From assembly GCF_018991925.1 (NCBI RefSeq), contig NW_024738608.1, forward strand, positions 1,269,026 to 1,333,025: 64,000 nt of DNA, read 5' to 3'. This document shows positions 10,550 to 23,810 of the stretch, in pieces (within the stretch, counting starts at the first letter, position 1; the number at the start of each line of letters is the position of its first letter). A program made the translations under genes and the position numbers. Under the pieces are notes generated by a model. The model was not told the origin of the DNA, did not search any database, and saw nothing but the letters and a program-made list of their open reading frames with translations. The stretch is from Homarus americanus. Its lineage: Eukaryota; Arthropoda; Malacostraca; Decapoda; Nephropidae.

Positions 10550-10720
10550 TTTCTCTGCTTGCTACGTCTGCTGGTGGTGTCTGCTTGTTGTATCTGCTGG
10601 TGTTATCTGCTGGTGGTGTCTGCTTATTGCATTTGTTTGTTCCATCTGCTTGTTGTGTCGATTCATTCTGTTTGTTTCTACATCTGCCTCGTGTGTCTGT
10701 TTGTGGCGTCTGCTGTTGAT
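10550..10720. repeat. 15-bp degenerate minisatellite (TCTGCTKGTKGTRTC)
   Basis: Roughly ten units of about 15 bp such as TCTGCTGGTGGTGTC and TCTGCTTGTTGTATC. Because 15 is a multiple of three the frames stay open and give Cys/Leu/Val-rich hydrophobic translations. More diverged units continue to about 10920. Confidence 0.8.
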
Positions 10721-10989
10721 AATGATTTCTATCACAGCTTTGTTTGTTTGTCCAGCTCCTCATCTTGTTTCTTTTGTCTGTCTGATTGTCTTTGCTTCTC
10801 TACTCGTTCCATCTCGTGGTAGGGTTGTCTGCAGTCTTTGTCTGCTTGTGAAGTCTTGCTGGGGATTTTGCTGTCTAGTTCTCTGCTTGTGACGTCTGCT
10901 GCCGCTAGTACAGACGTCTGCTTCTTTATAATGTTGCTGTTCTCTGCGATTTACTTAGTTTTATTGATGTAATCTGTAAATGACTCTTT

Positions 10990-12299
<1,310 letters not shown>

Positions 12300-12361
<62 letters not shown>
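12300..12361. repeat. (CA)n microsatellite
   Basis: Uninterrupted CA run. Confidence 0.97.
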
Positions 12362-12362
<1 letters not shown>

Positions 12363-12503
12363 AAACAAAATAATAAAAAAGAAGGTCGTTTTGGCTTTCA
12401 TTATTCATTCAGTGAATGTGGCTCATTTGAGATAAAGGAAGAAGGCGACCACACCAGGCCAAAACATAGCATATTCATGTCAAGCCACTCACACATGTAA
12501 TAT

Positions 12504-12575
12504 GCATGGTGTGGGGAGGTGGTGGGGAGTGGAGTTGGAGGGGGTGGGGGGGTAGTTGGGGAGGGGAAAGGGGTA
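12504..12575 (+). repeat. G-rich tract with G-quadruplex potential
   Basis: Many runs of three to seven G (GGGGAGG, GGTGGGG, GGAGGGGG, TGGGGGGG, GGGGAGGGG) within 70 bp meet the simple four-run G-quadruplex pattern. Folding not tested. Confidence 0.6.
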
Positions 12576-12735
12576 AAATGTATTCCTCTGTGCTTGCTGT
12601 GATCTCAAACACAAGGACGTTTAGTACACAATCTCAGAACAGCACATCTTGCCTGTTTGTGTCCTGTGTTGAGTGTCACAAACAGGTCCTGGAGGAGGAT
12701 CTTTCGTACCTTCGTGTTTATGTTTATTCTTTTGT

Positions 12736-12895
12736 TTTGTTGGGAGGGGAAATAGATTAGCTGACTGTTTTGGCGGGAAAAGATAGATGTGTTGATTCTT
12801 TTGGCGGATTATGACAGTGCAGTTGATATTTTTGGCGGGGAAATGACAGATCAGCTGATAATTTTGGCGGGAGGCACGTCAGGTTTGTTGATGGC
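12736..12895 (+). repeat. 31-bp minisatellite carrying E2F-like boxes
   Basis: TTTTGGCGG occurs at 12768, 12799, 12830 and 12862 (spacing 31, 31, 32), with a diverged fifth unit upstream at about 12736. The unit also holds a GACAGATCAGCTGATA-like half. The first full unit reads TTTTGGCGGGAAA, a close match to the E2F/DP site. Whether it binds anything is unknown. Confidence 0.85.
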
Positions 12896-13370
12896 AAGTT
12901 TAGATATGCAGCAACGTTTAAGGGAATCATAAGAAAGGCAACTACTTATTTAAAATATTTATTAATTCGGTTCAATCGCATATACAATTTTCATCTTGAA
13001 CGTATACCCACATTTGTGTTTGTGTATTTATATATGTATGCATGACTATACTCGTCAATATGTATGTATATTTGTGTCTATATGTATTCATGGTTCTGTG
13101 TGTGTGTGTGTGTGCAAGTGGATGGGCTTATACTCGACATAGAATACAAACAAACTTCAAGCATCCATTTGCTTATGCATATCTCCCCCACTCCCTTTTA
13201 ACTCATGGTCTCTATTCGGTCCCTCCAGCTAGCATAAAAGCAGGTAATTGAGTGGTTAAGTAAGATTTATTGACAGCAGATAGACCCCCTTAATACAGTA
13301 AACGTCGGCGTGTGAGAGAGTAACTCAGGTGTGGGAGTGTGACAGAGGTCTTCATTACTTTCATTTCCTG

Positions 13371-13372
<2 letters not shown>
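12896..13372. other. Unassigned AT-rich DNA with a short (TG)n
   Basis: A short TG run is at 13096-13113. No coding frame recognised. Confidence 0.45.

Positions 13373-13436
<64 letters not shown>
13373..13436. repeat. (TG)n microsatellite
   Basis: Uninterrupted TG run of about 64 bp. Confidence 0.97.
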
Positions 13437-13437
<1 letters not shown>

Positions 13438-13763
13438 GAGGAGCTCTGCTGACACCTGTCCTACGCCACACCTTCACCTTCTGTCAGTCAGGGAGCAGGT
13501 CAGGGAGCAGATCAAGGAATGATGGTAGGGAGTAGTTCAGGGAAGAGGACCCAAATTCTCATAGTGAAGTACATTAAACAATTATCCCCTTAACTAATGA
13601 ACTGAAAACGTATCTCACTGACTCACTCACTCGCAGCACAGCAACACAAAGTTAATTCCCAGTATAATGTCTGCCACAATGCACTGAGACTCTACTGCAA
13701 TGGGGGAAATAAGTGGTTCTTGTCGGTATATCTGATTGATTAAAAGAAAAAGATGCTTTTGTC

Positions 13764-13766
<3 letters not shown>

Positions 13767-13802
<36 letters not shown>
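13767..13802. repeat. (CA)n microsatellite
   Basis: Uninterrupted CA run. A loose AGACAGACAG tract follows at 13910-13972. Confidence 0.95.
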
Positions 13803-13805
<3 letters not shown>

Positions 13806-13985
13806 GCTGTAGTGGTAAGTTTTGGTGTTATCTGGTTGTGTCATATCTCATAGTTTGTTCAGCAACTTTAGATGAACCTCGTGCTGGCTACCCCACAACA
13901 CAGGAAGAGAGGCACAGACAAACAGACAGAGGAACAGTGAGAGACAGAGACAAAGAGAGACAGACAGAGGCTACGTTGGATTTGT

Positions 13986-14120
13986 TTAGGTTAGGTTAGA
14001 TTTGGTTGGATTAAGTTAAATTCGGTTAGGTTAGATTAGGTAATAGTTAGTTTACACTAGACTAGGTTTGGGTGAGTTTGGTTAGGTTAGGTTAGGTTGA
14101 ATTAGGTTAGGTTAGAGGTT
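13986..14120 (+). repeat. Degenerate interstitial TTAGG cluster
   Basis: Repeated GGTTAGGTTAGG, GGTTAGATT and GATTAGG words, the arthropod telomere pentamer on the G-rich strand with substitutions. Flanked by unique DNA, so interstitial and not a chromosome end. Confidence 0.8.
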
Positions 14121-14458
14121 ACCTTTAGAACGTTTAATCATCACGTGAAATAATCTAGGTGCCCTTATCTGTATGTGATCCAGATAAAGTTGAAGTAGTT
14201 GAGAATTGAAACATCAATTAGGAATATGACACTTTGTTGTTAGCTGATGAAGGAAGATTACACAGAAAAGCATCACATCTTTCTGTAGCTGATCTCTAAA
14301 AGGTTACTATGGATAATTAACAGTTAGTGAAGTGTTCTCAAAAGGAAAGATTTACTGAGGGAAATAACCTTTTCTGTAATACAAAGTGGACGAACACACA
14401 CGTGAATACATTGACCATTGCGGGTATTATCAACATTCTCTGTCAATCTCAAGTTATC
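14121..14458. other. Unique spacer between opposed TTAGG and CCTAA clusters
   Basis: No gene or repeat recognised. Confidence 0.5.
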
Positions 14459-14606
14459 AACCTAACCTTACCTGACAACCTAACCAAACCTATTCTATCC
14501 TAACCTAGCCTAACCTAAATTAACTCAACCCAACCCAACCCAACCTAACCTAACCTAAATTAACATAACCTAATGGTCCTAACTCAACCTAACCTAACCT
14601 ATCCCG
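14459..14606 (-). repeat. Degenerate interstitial CCTAA cluster (inverted)
   Basis: CCTAACCTAACC and CAACCCAACCC words on the plus strand, opposite in orientation to the TTAGG cluster 340 bp upstream. Confidence 0.8.
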
Positions 14607-14664
14607 CCTTCACTTCCCCACCTTGTAAAGAAAGTATCAATTAACGGTAAGATGGACTGAGGAT

Positions 14665-14730
14665 ATTACAGGATCGAACCAAAAACTCTTAGGGTAGAAA
14701 GCAAGCGCTGTATCCACTCGGACGCCGCAC
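14665..14730 (-). mobile_element. tRNA-like SINE head (decayed)
   Basis: On the minus strand the segment reads GCGGCGTCCGAGTGGATACA, then AGCGCTTGC, then GGTTCGATCC at 14680-14671. GTCCGAGTGG is box-A-like for a Leu/Ser-type tRNA, and GGTTCGATCC is box B lacking one base. A body could not be delimited, so this may be a tRNA pseudogene instead. Confidence 0.5.
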
Positions 14731-14857
14731 TAAATAGAGTGTGAATATTATGAAAATGGTTTCTATGCATGACCTCCCTCGACCTGCATTACCACTCCTC
14801 CGGCACCTGGACGACCTGCATGACCTCACAGGACCTGCATTACCTCCCACCACCTGC

Positions 14858-15080
14858 ATTACCCTCCAGCACCTACACCACCTCCCCAGCACCTGCGCCA
14901 CCTCCCCAGCACCTGCACCACCTTTCCGGCACCTACACCACCTCCCCGGCACCTGCACCACCTCCCTGGCACTCCAGCCACCCCCGGCACCTGCACCACC
15001 TCCCCGGCACCTGCACCACCTCCCCCCCGGCACCTGCACCACCTCCCCAGCACCTGCACAACCTCACAGGACCTGCCTGA
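14858..15080. repeat. 20-bp minisatellite (CCCCAGCACCTGCACCACCT)
   Basis: About ten units of 20 bp with AGC/GGC and TGC/TAC variants and a few indels. Diverged units extend upstream to about 14765. Since 20 is not a multiple of three, long open frames on both strands (Pro/His/Thr-rich or Gly/Cys/Arg-rich) are artefacts of composition. Confidence 0.9.
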
Positions 15081-15273
15081 TCTCCCCAGGATGGAGCTCT
15101 ACTTACCCTGAGCATGACCCACTCAGGCATGTTAAGTAGGAGCCGCTCCCTGGCAAGATGGAGGTGCCTCTCTCTTATAGGGCAGCTGGACCTGTGCTCA
15201 TATGCATATGTAAAGTCTTCTGGGTCGAGGCCTGGGGAAGTGCTGGAGAAGAGGGAGAGGTTACTACATCAGG

Positions 15274-15560
15274 GCTTTATAATGGTTTCTGTTGTACGTA
15301 GGGTTTTAAATGGTTGCTGCTGCAGGATTTTAAATGGTTTCTGCTGTACTGTAGGGTTTTAAATGGTTGCTGCTGCAGGATTTTTAATGGTTTCTGCAGC
15401 AGGGTTTTTTAAATGGTTTCTGTTGTACTGTAGGGTTTTTAATGGTTGCTGTACTGTAGGGTTTAAATGGTATGTGCTGTAGGAATTAAAATAGCTTCTA
15501 CAGCAGGGATTTTAGTGGTTTCTGCAGCAGGTTTTTTTTTATGTTTTTAAGTGGTTTATA
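15274..15560. repeat. ~30-bp minisatellite (AATGGTTTCTGCTGTA / GGGTTTTAA)
   Basis: About nine units of 25-33 bp built from TTTTAAATGGTTTCTG or ...GGTTGCTG followed by CTGTAGGG or CAGCAGG. Lengths vary mostly in the T run. Confidence 0.85.
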
Positions 15561-15719
15561 CATTTATTCCCACTTATTTCGACAAGGGAAACTCAAGTAT
15601 TGGTTTCTATAGGACAAGTTTTAAAAGATTTCCTCGAGATAGATATGTGCATTTTAAGGTGAATGTACTGTACATGTGGGACGATGCAAGATGAATTGAA
15701 CTGAGCAACAGGAAACACG

Positions 15720-16190
15720 TTACAGCAATTGAGGGATTGAAAAGTATATGAAGGGAACCATATCAAAGGAGGCAAGGATGTGGATGTATGGGGTAATGTT
15801 GTGCTGTCAATATTATATAGATGTGAAGCCTGGATTATGGAAGCACGAGGAAGCATAAACGTTAGAAGCAATGAGACTTACGTGCTTATGAGTAATATTT
15901 TGTGTAAATAGGATGTAGAGAATAATAAATACCGCCATAAGGATGATATTTAGAACGAAGAACAAGGCCGAGAATAGATCAAGGTCTGCACAGGTGGTAT
16001 GAAAGCATTGAGAGAATGAGAAGCGAAGAAGAGTGTGTGTAAGTCAGGGGTAGATGGGAGGAGGGAGAGAAGAAGGCCAGGACGGAGATGAGATGATGGG
16101 GTGAGGTACACACAAGGTGAGAGGGGAAGGGATGTCCAGGAAGCAGCAGCAGTGTATGTGAATGAGTGGACAGTATGGTGTTGGGGAAGG
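15720..16190 (+). pseudogene. Strongly decayed LINE ORF2 C-terminal remnant
   Basis: Joining short frames by eye gives LYRCEAWIMEARGSINV, then CKSGVDGRREKKA/RRPGRR, then GERGRDVQEAAAVYVNEW. These match the order of conserved blocks after the reverse transcriptase core in many LINE ORF2 proteins (LYG.E.W, R..GRP..RW, a terminal Trp block). Multiple stops and frameshifts are present, and the catalytic core is absent. The family is not assigned. A homology search against LINE ORF2 C-termini would settle it. Confidence 0.5.
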
Positions 16191-16365
16191 ACGTGTTGGT
16201 GGTGGTCTACACTGACTTCTTGTTACGCGACAGGTGTGAACCAGGTTTGGGTAGTTGGTGTCGAATAGAATCAGTTATTACTAAAATATAGATGGAACCT
16301 GAACAGATTTTAATACTTATTCTTGCTCTTGTCCTCCCTGCATTAAGCGGTAATAAAATTAAAAA

Positions 16366-16459
<94 letters not shown>
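16366..16459. repeat. (TA)n microsatellite
   Basis: Uninterrupted TA run. Confidence 0.97.
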
Positions 16460-16464
<5 letters not shown>

Positions 16465-16814
16465 TCACTGATGACTGACTGCAACAAAGGCCGTCATAAC
16501 CAACTAGTCTTCAGTGCGCAAAACATCCACTTTTTTATGGTAATGAGAAGACCTTTATGAATATAAAACATATTACCATAAATGATGGCCGAGGACACTA
16601 AGTCAACAAACATACCGGACTATCAGAATTAAAAACATATATATAGAATTATATTTTGTATGACAGAATATTTTTATATAAGCCTAACAGTTCACGGATG
16701 CAGTAATCTCGACTATTTTTATGAAGGTTTTACACATATCTGACATTTTCACATATTTTGAAACAGTTACCGTAAAAAATATATATCAAAATACTCAACA
16801 GAAAAGTGCGACCA

Positions 16815-16817
<3 letters not shown>

Positions 16818-16860
<43 letters not shown>
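16818..16860. repeat. (TA)n microsatellite
   Basis: Uninterrupted TA run. Confidence 0.97.
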
Positions 16861-16863
<3 letters not shown>

Positions 16864-17795
16864 TCCAGTAGGGCAACTCTTGAAGATAGATGTCAGACCA
16901 TACACCAGTGTTGTGATCATGCCATGGTTCTTCAGAGATTTACTGTATAGTGATTGTCTGTGACCCAGATCCTGGTGTCTCCCCCCCCTCCCCCCAGAAC
17001 AACCACACGTGTCACAGTGGCTTAACCATAAAGAAGGACAAAGCTAAACCTTTATCCCCCTTTTCTGCTGTAATATTTTGAAACCATTGACAGAAGTCTG
17101 TGTCTCGGAGTACAAGGTAATAAATATCTTTAAAAAGAAGCATCATCATGTGTACAGGTCTCATGTTGAGATGAGTTAGTCACCTACTTGTTGCCACAAA
17201 GCTTCTGATCGATTTTTTGGTCTTCTTTACAAACGGTTGTCAATATCCAGCAGCACCACATCTGTCACATGCTCCAGCCTCCCTCCTCCAGACTGGTCTA
17301 CACCGCCACCATTAACCCCAAACTTTTCAAGCAATGTTTATACCCAGTGTTATACCCAATGAACTGTCTTTCACCATCATCCTCTCTAGACAAACCCTTC
17401 ACCTCGGTCATGTACTTCCCATCATAACGATTCTCAAACTTCTAAACATACAGTTAGTCTTCAACAGAGAGTGTGAGGAATCTTCAAGTTTTGGCTGTCA
17501 TTTTCTGTCGTAGCTAATGTCAGTTAATTTGATGCGTTCTCATTATTTCAGCTTAGGTATAGCAACACAAAAAAACCCAAATAACTCGTTTACTTATAAA
17601 TCCGTGATGGCCATGGTGAGCCAGGTGTCAGCTACCTCGCGCCGGGTGCTCATAGAACTAAATTAACTCTGTTGTGTCCAGCCACTCTGGGAACAGGTAA
17701 CTCGAGTCAACCTTGGCCCATCTAATGTACTTACCTGTAACAGTGATTCGGCAACGTCTTTCACGTACACCATTCAGAGGAAAAGAGATTGGGAG
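16861..17795. other. Unique DNA without a supported gene
   Basis: No open frame above noise and no repeat recognised apart from a C-run at 16980-16994. Confidence 0.45.
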
Positions 17796-20415
17796 GGTAT
17801 AGAGAAAGACTAGATAGAAACGATAATTATAAGGAGAGAGAGAGAGAGATAGAAACGGTAATAATAAAGAGAGAGCGAGATAGAAACGATGAGTATAAGG
17901 AGAGAGAGATAGAAATGATAATTATAAGGAGAGAGAGATAGAAATGATAATTATAAGGAGAGAGAGATAGAAACGATAATTATAAAGAGAGAGAGATAGA
18001 AACGATAATTATAAAGAGAGAGAGATAGAAACTATGATTATAAGGAGAGAGAGATAGAAACGATAATTATAAGGAGAGAGATAGAAACGATAATAATAAA
18101 GAGAGAGATAGAAACGATGATTATAAGGAGAGAGAGAGATAGAAACGATAATTATAAGGAGAGAGAGATAGAAACGATAATTATAAAGAGAGAGAGATAG
18201 AAACGATGAATATAAGGAGAGAGAGATAGAAACGATGATTATAAGGAGAGAGAGATAGAAACGATAATTATAAGGAGAGAGAGGTAGAAACGATAATTAT
18301 AAGGAGAGAGAGATAGAAACTATGATTATAAGGAGAGAGATAGAAATGATAATAATAAAGAGAGAGAGATAGAAACTATGATTATAAGGAGAGAGAGATA
18401 GAAACAATGTTCTCAAAAGAGAGATAAAACTATGATTATAAGGAGAGAATCAAAACAATGTTAATAAAGAGAGATAGAAACGATAATAATAAAGAGGAAT
18501 GAGAAACAGTGATTATAAAGAGAGATAAACAATGGGAGAGATAAAACGATAATTATAAAGAGAGAGATAGAAACGATAATTATAAAGAGAGAGAGATAGA
18601 AACGATGATTATAAGGAGAGAGAGAGATAGAAACGATAATTATAAAGAGAGAGAGATAGAAACTATGATTATAAGGAGAGAGAGATAGAAACGATGATTA
18701 TAAGGAGAGAGAGAGGAATCAAAACAATGTCAAGAAGAAAGATAAAACAATTGATTGATGATTCTCAGGAGAGAGAGATAAAGAAACGATAATAATTAAG
18801 GAGGGAGGTCGAAACAATGGTCTAAGGAGAAGAGATAGAAACGATAATTATAAGGAGAGAGAGATAAAACAATAATAATAAAGAGATAAAACTATGATTA
18901 TAAGGAGAGAGATAGAAACGATGATTATAAGGAGAGAGAGAGAGAGATAGAAACGATAATTATAAGGAGAGAGAGAGCGAGATAGAAACGATAATTATAA
19001 GGAGAGAGAGAGAGAGAAACGATAATTATAAGGAGAGAGAGATAGAAACGATAATTATAAGGAGAGAGAGATAGAAACTATGATTATAAGGAGAGAGAGA
19101 TAGAAACGATAATAATAAAGAGAGAGAGATAGAAACTATGATTATAAGGAGAGAGATAGAAACGATAATAATAAAGAGAGAGAGATAGAAACGATAATTA
19201 TAAGGAGAGAGAGATAGAAACGATAATTATAAGGAGAGAGAGAGAGAAACGATGAATATAAGGAGAGAGAGAGAGAAACGATAATTATAAAGAGAGAGAG
19301 ATAGAAACGATAATTATAAGGAGAGAGAGAGAGATAGAAACGATAATTATAAGGAGAGAGAGAGAGAAACGATAATTATAAGGAGAGAGAGATAGAAACG
19401 ATAATTATTAGGAGAGAGAGATAGAAACGATGAATATAAGGAGAGAGAGAGAGAAACGATAATTATAAGGAGAGAGAGATAGAAACGATAATTATAAGGA
19501 GAGAGAGAGAGATAGAAACGATAATTATAAGGAGAGAGAGATAGAAACGATAATTATAAGGGGAGAGATAGAAACGATAATTATAAAGAGAGAGATAGAA
19601 ACGATAATTATAAGGAGAGAGAGAGAGAAAAACGATAATTATAAGGAGAGAGAGATAGAAACGATAATTATATAATTATAAGGAGAGAGAGAGATAGAAA
19701 CGATGATTATAAGGAGAGAGAGATAGAAACGATAATTATAAGGAGAGAGAGATAGAAACGATTTTTATAAGGAGAGAGAGAGAGATAGAAACGATGATTA
19801 TAAGGAGAGAGAGAGATAGAAACGATAATTATAAGGAGAGAGAGAGATAGAAACGATAATTATAAAGAGAGAGATAGAAACGATAATTATAAAGAGAGAG
19901 AGAGAGATAGAAACGATAATTATAAAGAGAGAGAGAGAGATAGAAACGATAATTATAAAGAGAGAGAGAGATAGAAACAATAATTATAAAGAGAGAGAGA
20001 GAGAGATAGAAACGATAATTATAAGGGGAGAGAGAGATTGAAACGATAATCATAAGGAGAGAGAGAGATAGAAACGATAATTATAAGGAGAGAGAGAGAG
20101 ATAGAAACGATAATTATAAGGAGAGAGAGATAGAAACGATGATTATAAGGAGAGAGAGATAGAAACGATAATCTTAAGGTGAGAGATAGAAACGATAATT
20201 ATAAGGAGAGAGAGAGATAGAAACGATAATTATAAGGAGAGAGAGAGATAGAAACGATGATTATAAGGAGAGAGAGATTGAAACGATAATTATAAGGAGA
20301 GAGAGATAGAAACGATAATTATAAGGTGAGAGATAGAAACGATAATTATATGGAGAGAGAGAGAGATAGAAACGATAATTATAAGGAGAGAGAGATAGAA
20401 ACGATAATTATAAGG
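17796..20415. repeat. ~28-bp GATA-containing minisatellite, block 1
   Basis: About 90 units of AGATAGAAACGATAATTATA followed by AGG/AAG and a (GA)2-7 run whose length varies from unit to unit (25-33 bp). Each unit has two GATA words and the palindrome ATAATTAT (homeodomain-type TAATTA core). Variants include CGATGATTAT and CTATGATTAT. Units near 18410-18850 are the most degenerate. The array continues at 21461 after a LINE insertion and the assembly gap. Confidence 0.95.
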
Positions 20416-20489
20416 TTAATTAGTTTAACAAATTTATTGGCAGAGCTTGTAGTACAGTTTGCTTATTCTGAGTAATTCAGTCATGTCTT

Positions 20490-20997
20490 GACACTGAGGG
20501 TGGTATCACTTCTCACTGCCGCGCAGGACAGAGGTTTACACACAAAGAAATACATCATAATCATTAACAACTATAAATGTATATAGGTCAGATTCATGTG
20601 GGTAATGTCACTGTTCACTGCCATGCAGGACAGAGGTTCGTACACAAAGAGTTGCATCATATTCATTGACAGTACTTATACATATATGTAAACACCCACA
20701 CACACATATACATACATATACGTATATACATACACATATACATGTACACGTACATATACATGCACACACGCACACATACATACATATACGTCGGTAAGAT
20801 TCATGTGGGTAATGTCACTTTCCACTGCCATACAGGACAGAGGTTCGTACACAAAGAATGCATCATATTCATTGACATTATATATACGTAGGTCAGATTC
20901 ATGTGGGTAATGCCACTGTTCACTGCCACGCAGGACAGAGTTTCGTACACAAAGAAGGAAATACATCACATTCACCAGCAGCATATACTGTATAGGT
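20490..20997 (-). repeat. ~100-bp tandem repeats in the LINE 3' UTR
   Basis: Four units share TCATGTGGGTAATG, CACTGCCATGCAGGACAGAGG and ACACAAAGAA blocks (for example AGATTCATGTGGG at 20590, 20797 and 20895). An extra ~100-bp ACATACATATAC-type microsatellite (about 20688-20790) sits between units two and three. Confidence 0.85.
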
Positions 20998-21041
20998 CAG
21001 TGGATCACATACATTGGAGTCATATTCTAATTGAAGACTAA

Positions 21042-21360
21042 TCAGTGTGGGCTAGCAAATTTGGGATAAACAGCAAGAATGTCCTTAAGCACACCTGATT
21101 CAATGAAGTAATTACATAGTTTAAGATACAGTAAGTCAGGTGGCCTGAAGTCTTTGACAGTGTCACATTCAATAATATAGTGTTCAAGTGTATGCTTTAA
21201 AGGTTTATCACAAAGTTTACATGCTGAGTGTTCCGGTATGGGTACAGCGTTACTAACTTGCCAGATGTGTCTGTATCCTAGCCTAATTCTGGCCACGACT
21301 ACATCACATTGTCTGGTTCTGTCCTTATGCTGGCCATACCGGTACCTCTTGTTACAAATT
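21042..21360 (-). pseudogene. LINE ORF2 C-terminal zinc-knuckle end, cut by gap
   Basis: The minus-strand frame is open from the gap edge to the TGA at 21044-21042. Blocks are NKRYRYGQHKDRTRQCDVVV, ARIRLGYRHIWQ, and a Cys/His block CKLCDKPLKHTLEHYIIEC (CxxC...H...H/C) followed by a Leu-rich end. Such a Cys-rich segment after an RIRLGY/RLRTGH-type motif is known at the C-terminus of several LINE ORF2 proteins after the RNase H or reverse transcriptase region. No stop or frameshift in about 105 codons suggests a fairly young insertion. It is partial because upstream sequence is lost in the N gap. Confidence 0.75.
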
Positions 21361-21460
21361 NNNNNNNNNNNNNNNNNNNNNNNNNNNNNNNNNNNNNNNN
21401 NNNNNNNNNNNNNNNNNNNNNNNNNNNNNNNNNNNNNNNNNNNNNNNNNNNNNNNNNNNN
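21361..21460. other. Assembly gap (100 N)
   Basis: Exactly 100 N, the usual placeholder for a gap of unknown size. It hides the 5' part of the LINE and its junction with the minisatellite. Confidence 1.
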
Positions 21461-21905
21461 ACGATAATTATAAGGGGAGAGATAGAAACGATAATTATAA
21501 AGAGAGAGAGATAGAAACGATAATTATAAAGAGAGAGAGATAGAAACGATAAGTATAAGGAGAGAGATAGAAACGATGATTATAAGGAGAGAGAGATAGA
21601 AACGATAATTATAAAGAGAGAGAGAGAGAGAGAGAGAGAGAAACGATAATTATAAAGAGAGAGAGAGAGATAGAAACGATAATTATAAGGAGAGAGATAG
21701 AAACGATAATTATAAAGAGAGAGAGAGATAGAAACGATAATTATAAGGAGAGAGATAGAAACGATAATTATAAAGAGAGAGATAGAAACGATAATTATAA
21801 GGAGAGAGAGATAGAAACGATAATTATAAAGAGAGAGGGAGAGATAGAAACGACAATTATAAGGAGAGAGATAGAAACGATAATATAAGGAGAGAGATAG
21901 AGAGA
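21461..21905. repeat. ~28-bp GATA-containing minisatellite, block 2
   Basis: About 16 units of the same repeat as 17796-20415, with the same variable GA run. It ends in GAGAGATAGAGAGAGG. Confidence 0.95.
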
Positions 21906-22142
21906 GGCTGGACAGTCACGTGGATGGGCTTTCACACTGAGTTACCTTAGAGCTAAAGTATTAATTGTAACGTAAACACTGGAAGCCTCCCTCCTGGTGA
22001 GGATTCACAGGTGTTGGTCACGTATAATAATTTTAGGGCAGAAATATTTGACAAACTAACCTTTGATCAGTTCCGTAGTGTAGACTTATTAATACAGACA
22101 TGGTGAGACTTGACACCATACATGTTGTGAAGCTTTGATTTA

Positions 22143-23182
<1,040 letters not shown>

Positions 23183-23218
<36 letters not shown>
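23183..23218. repeat. (CA)n microsatellite
   Basis: Uninterrupted CA run. Confidence 0.95.
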
Positions 23219-23219
<1 letters not shown>

Positions 23220-23279
23220 GTAAACTGTAGCGGCTTTGTGCCTCTTTGAGTCTCGGGTGTTGAACATTGATGGTGAGAA

Positions 23280-23308
23280 ATGTAGAGATAGAGGGAGGAA
23301 GATAGAGG

Positions 23309-23351
<43 letters not shown>

Positions 23352-23810
23352 GATAGGATGGAAGAGAGAGAAATCGAGAGGGTGGGAAGGAGAAAATATT
23401 GGAGAGAGTGGAAGGGAGAAAAGGTTGGAGAGAAGATGAAAGAGGGAGATAACTACGGCGAGGATGGGATTGAGGAAATGAATGAAGGAGAAAGACAAGG
23501 AAATATATAGGGTTCGAGGGATAGGGTGGAAAGGAGGAGATAATTGATAAGTGGATGGGGTGAGGAAGGAGAGGATTGGAAAGGGGATGAAAGAGGGTGG
23601 GGGGAGCTAAAATGAGTGAGAGATTAAGAGAATAGAGGAAAGAAGAGGGGAAAACAGAGAAAGTTAAATTGAAAGAGGGATTGAGAGGGGGTGAAAGAGG
23701 GATAAGATGAAAACGATGAAGGAATTTGGGGGAAAGTAGGAGGGAGAGAGAAAGAGAATGAGAGAGGGAGAGGGGATGAAAGAGAGTGAGGGTCCAGTAA
23801 ACACACACAC
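23280..23810. repeat. Polypurine tract with (GA)n core
   Basis: About 530 bp of nearly pure A/G on the plus strand, with a perfect (GA)n at 23311-23347 and GGAGAAA/GAGGGA words. The 210-codon minus-strand open frame here (Ser/Leu/Pro/Phe) reflects the lack of T on this strand and is not a gene. Confidence 0.85.

Larger units (their letters stand above)
20416..21360 (-). mobile_element. LINE 3' end inserted within the minisatellite
   Basis: The minisatellite stops at 20415 and resumes at 21461. Between lies a minus-strand LINE end, with the ORF2 C-terminus (21042-21360), a 3' UTR with ~100-bp repeats, and an AATAAA signal (minus strand) at 20438-20433, about 20 nt before the junction with the array. 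There is no poly(A). The 5' side runs into the 100-N gap, so the full length is unknown. Confidence 0.8.

Noticed and set aside
10532..10822. Cys/Leu-rich 96-120 codon frames
   Set aside because: Overlapping frames from a 15-bp minisatellite. No domain.
13986..14120. True telomere
   Set aside because: The cluster is short, degenerate and flanked by unique DNA on both sides.
14741..15139. Pro/His/Thr-rich and Gly/Cys/Arg-rich frames on both strands
   Set aside because: Produced by the 20-bp minisatellite. Both strands are open and the period is not a multiple of three.
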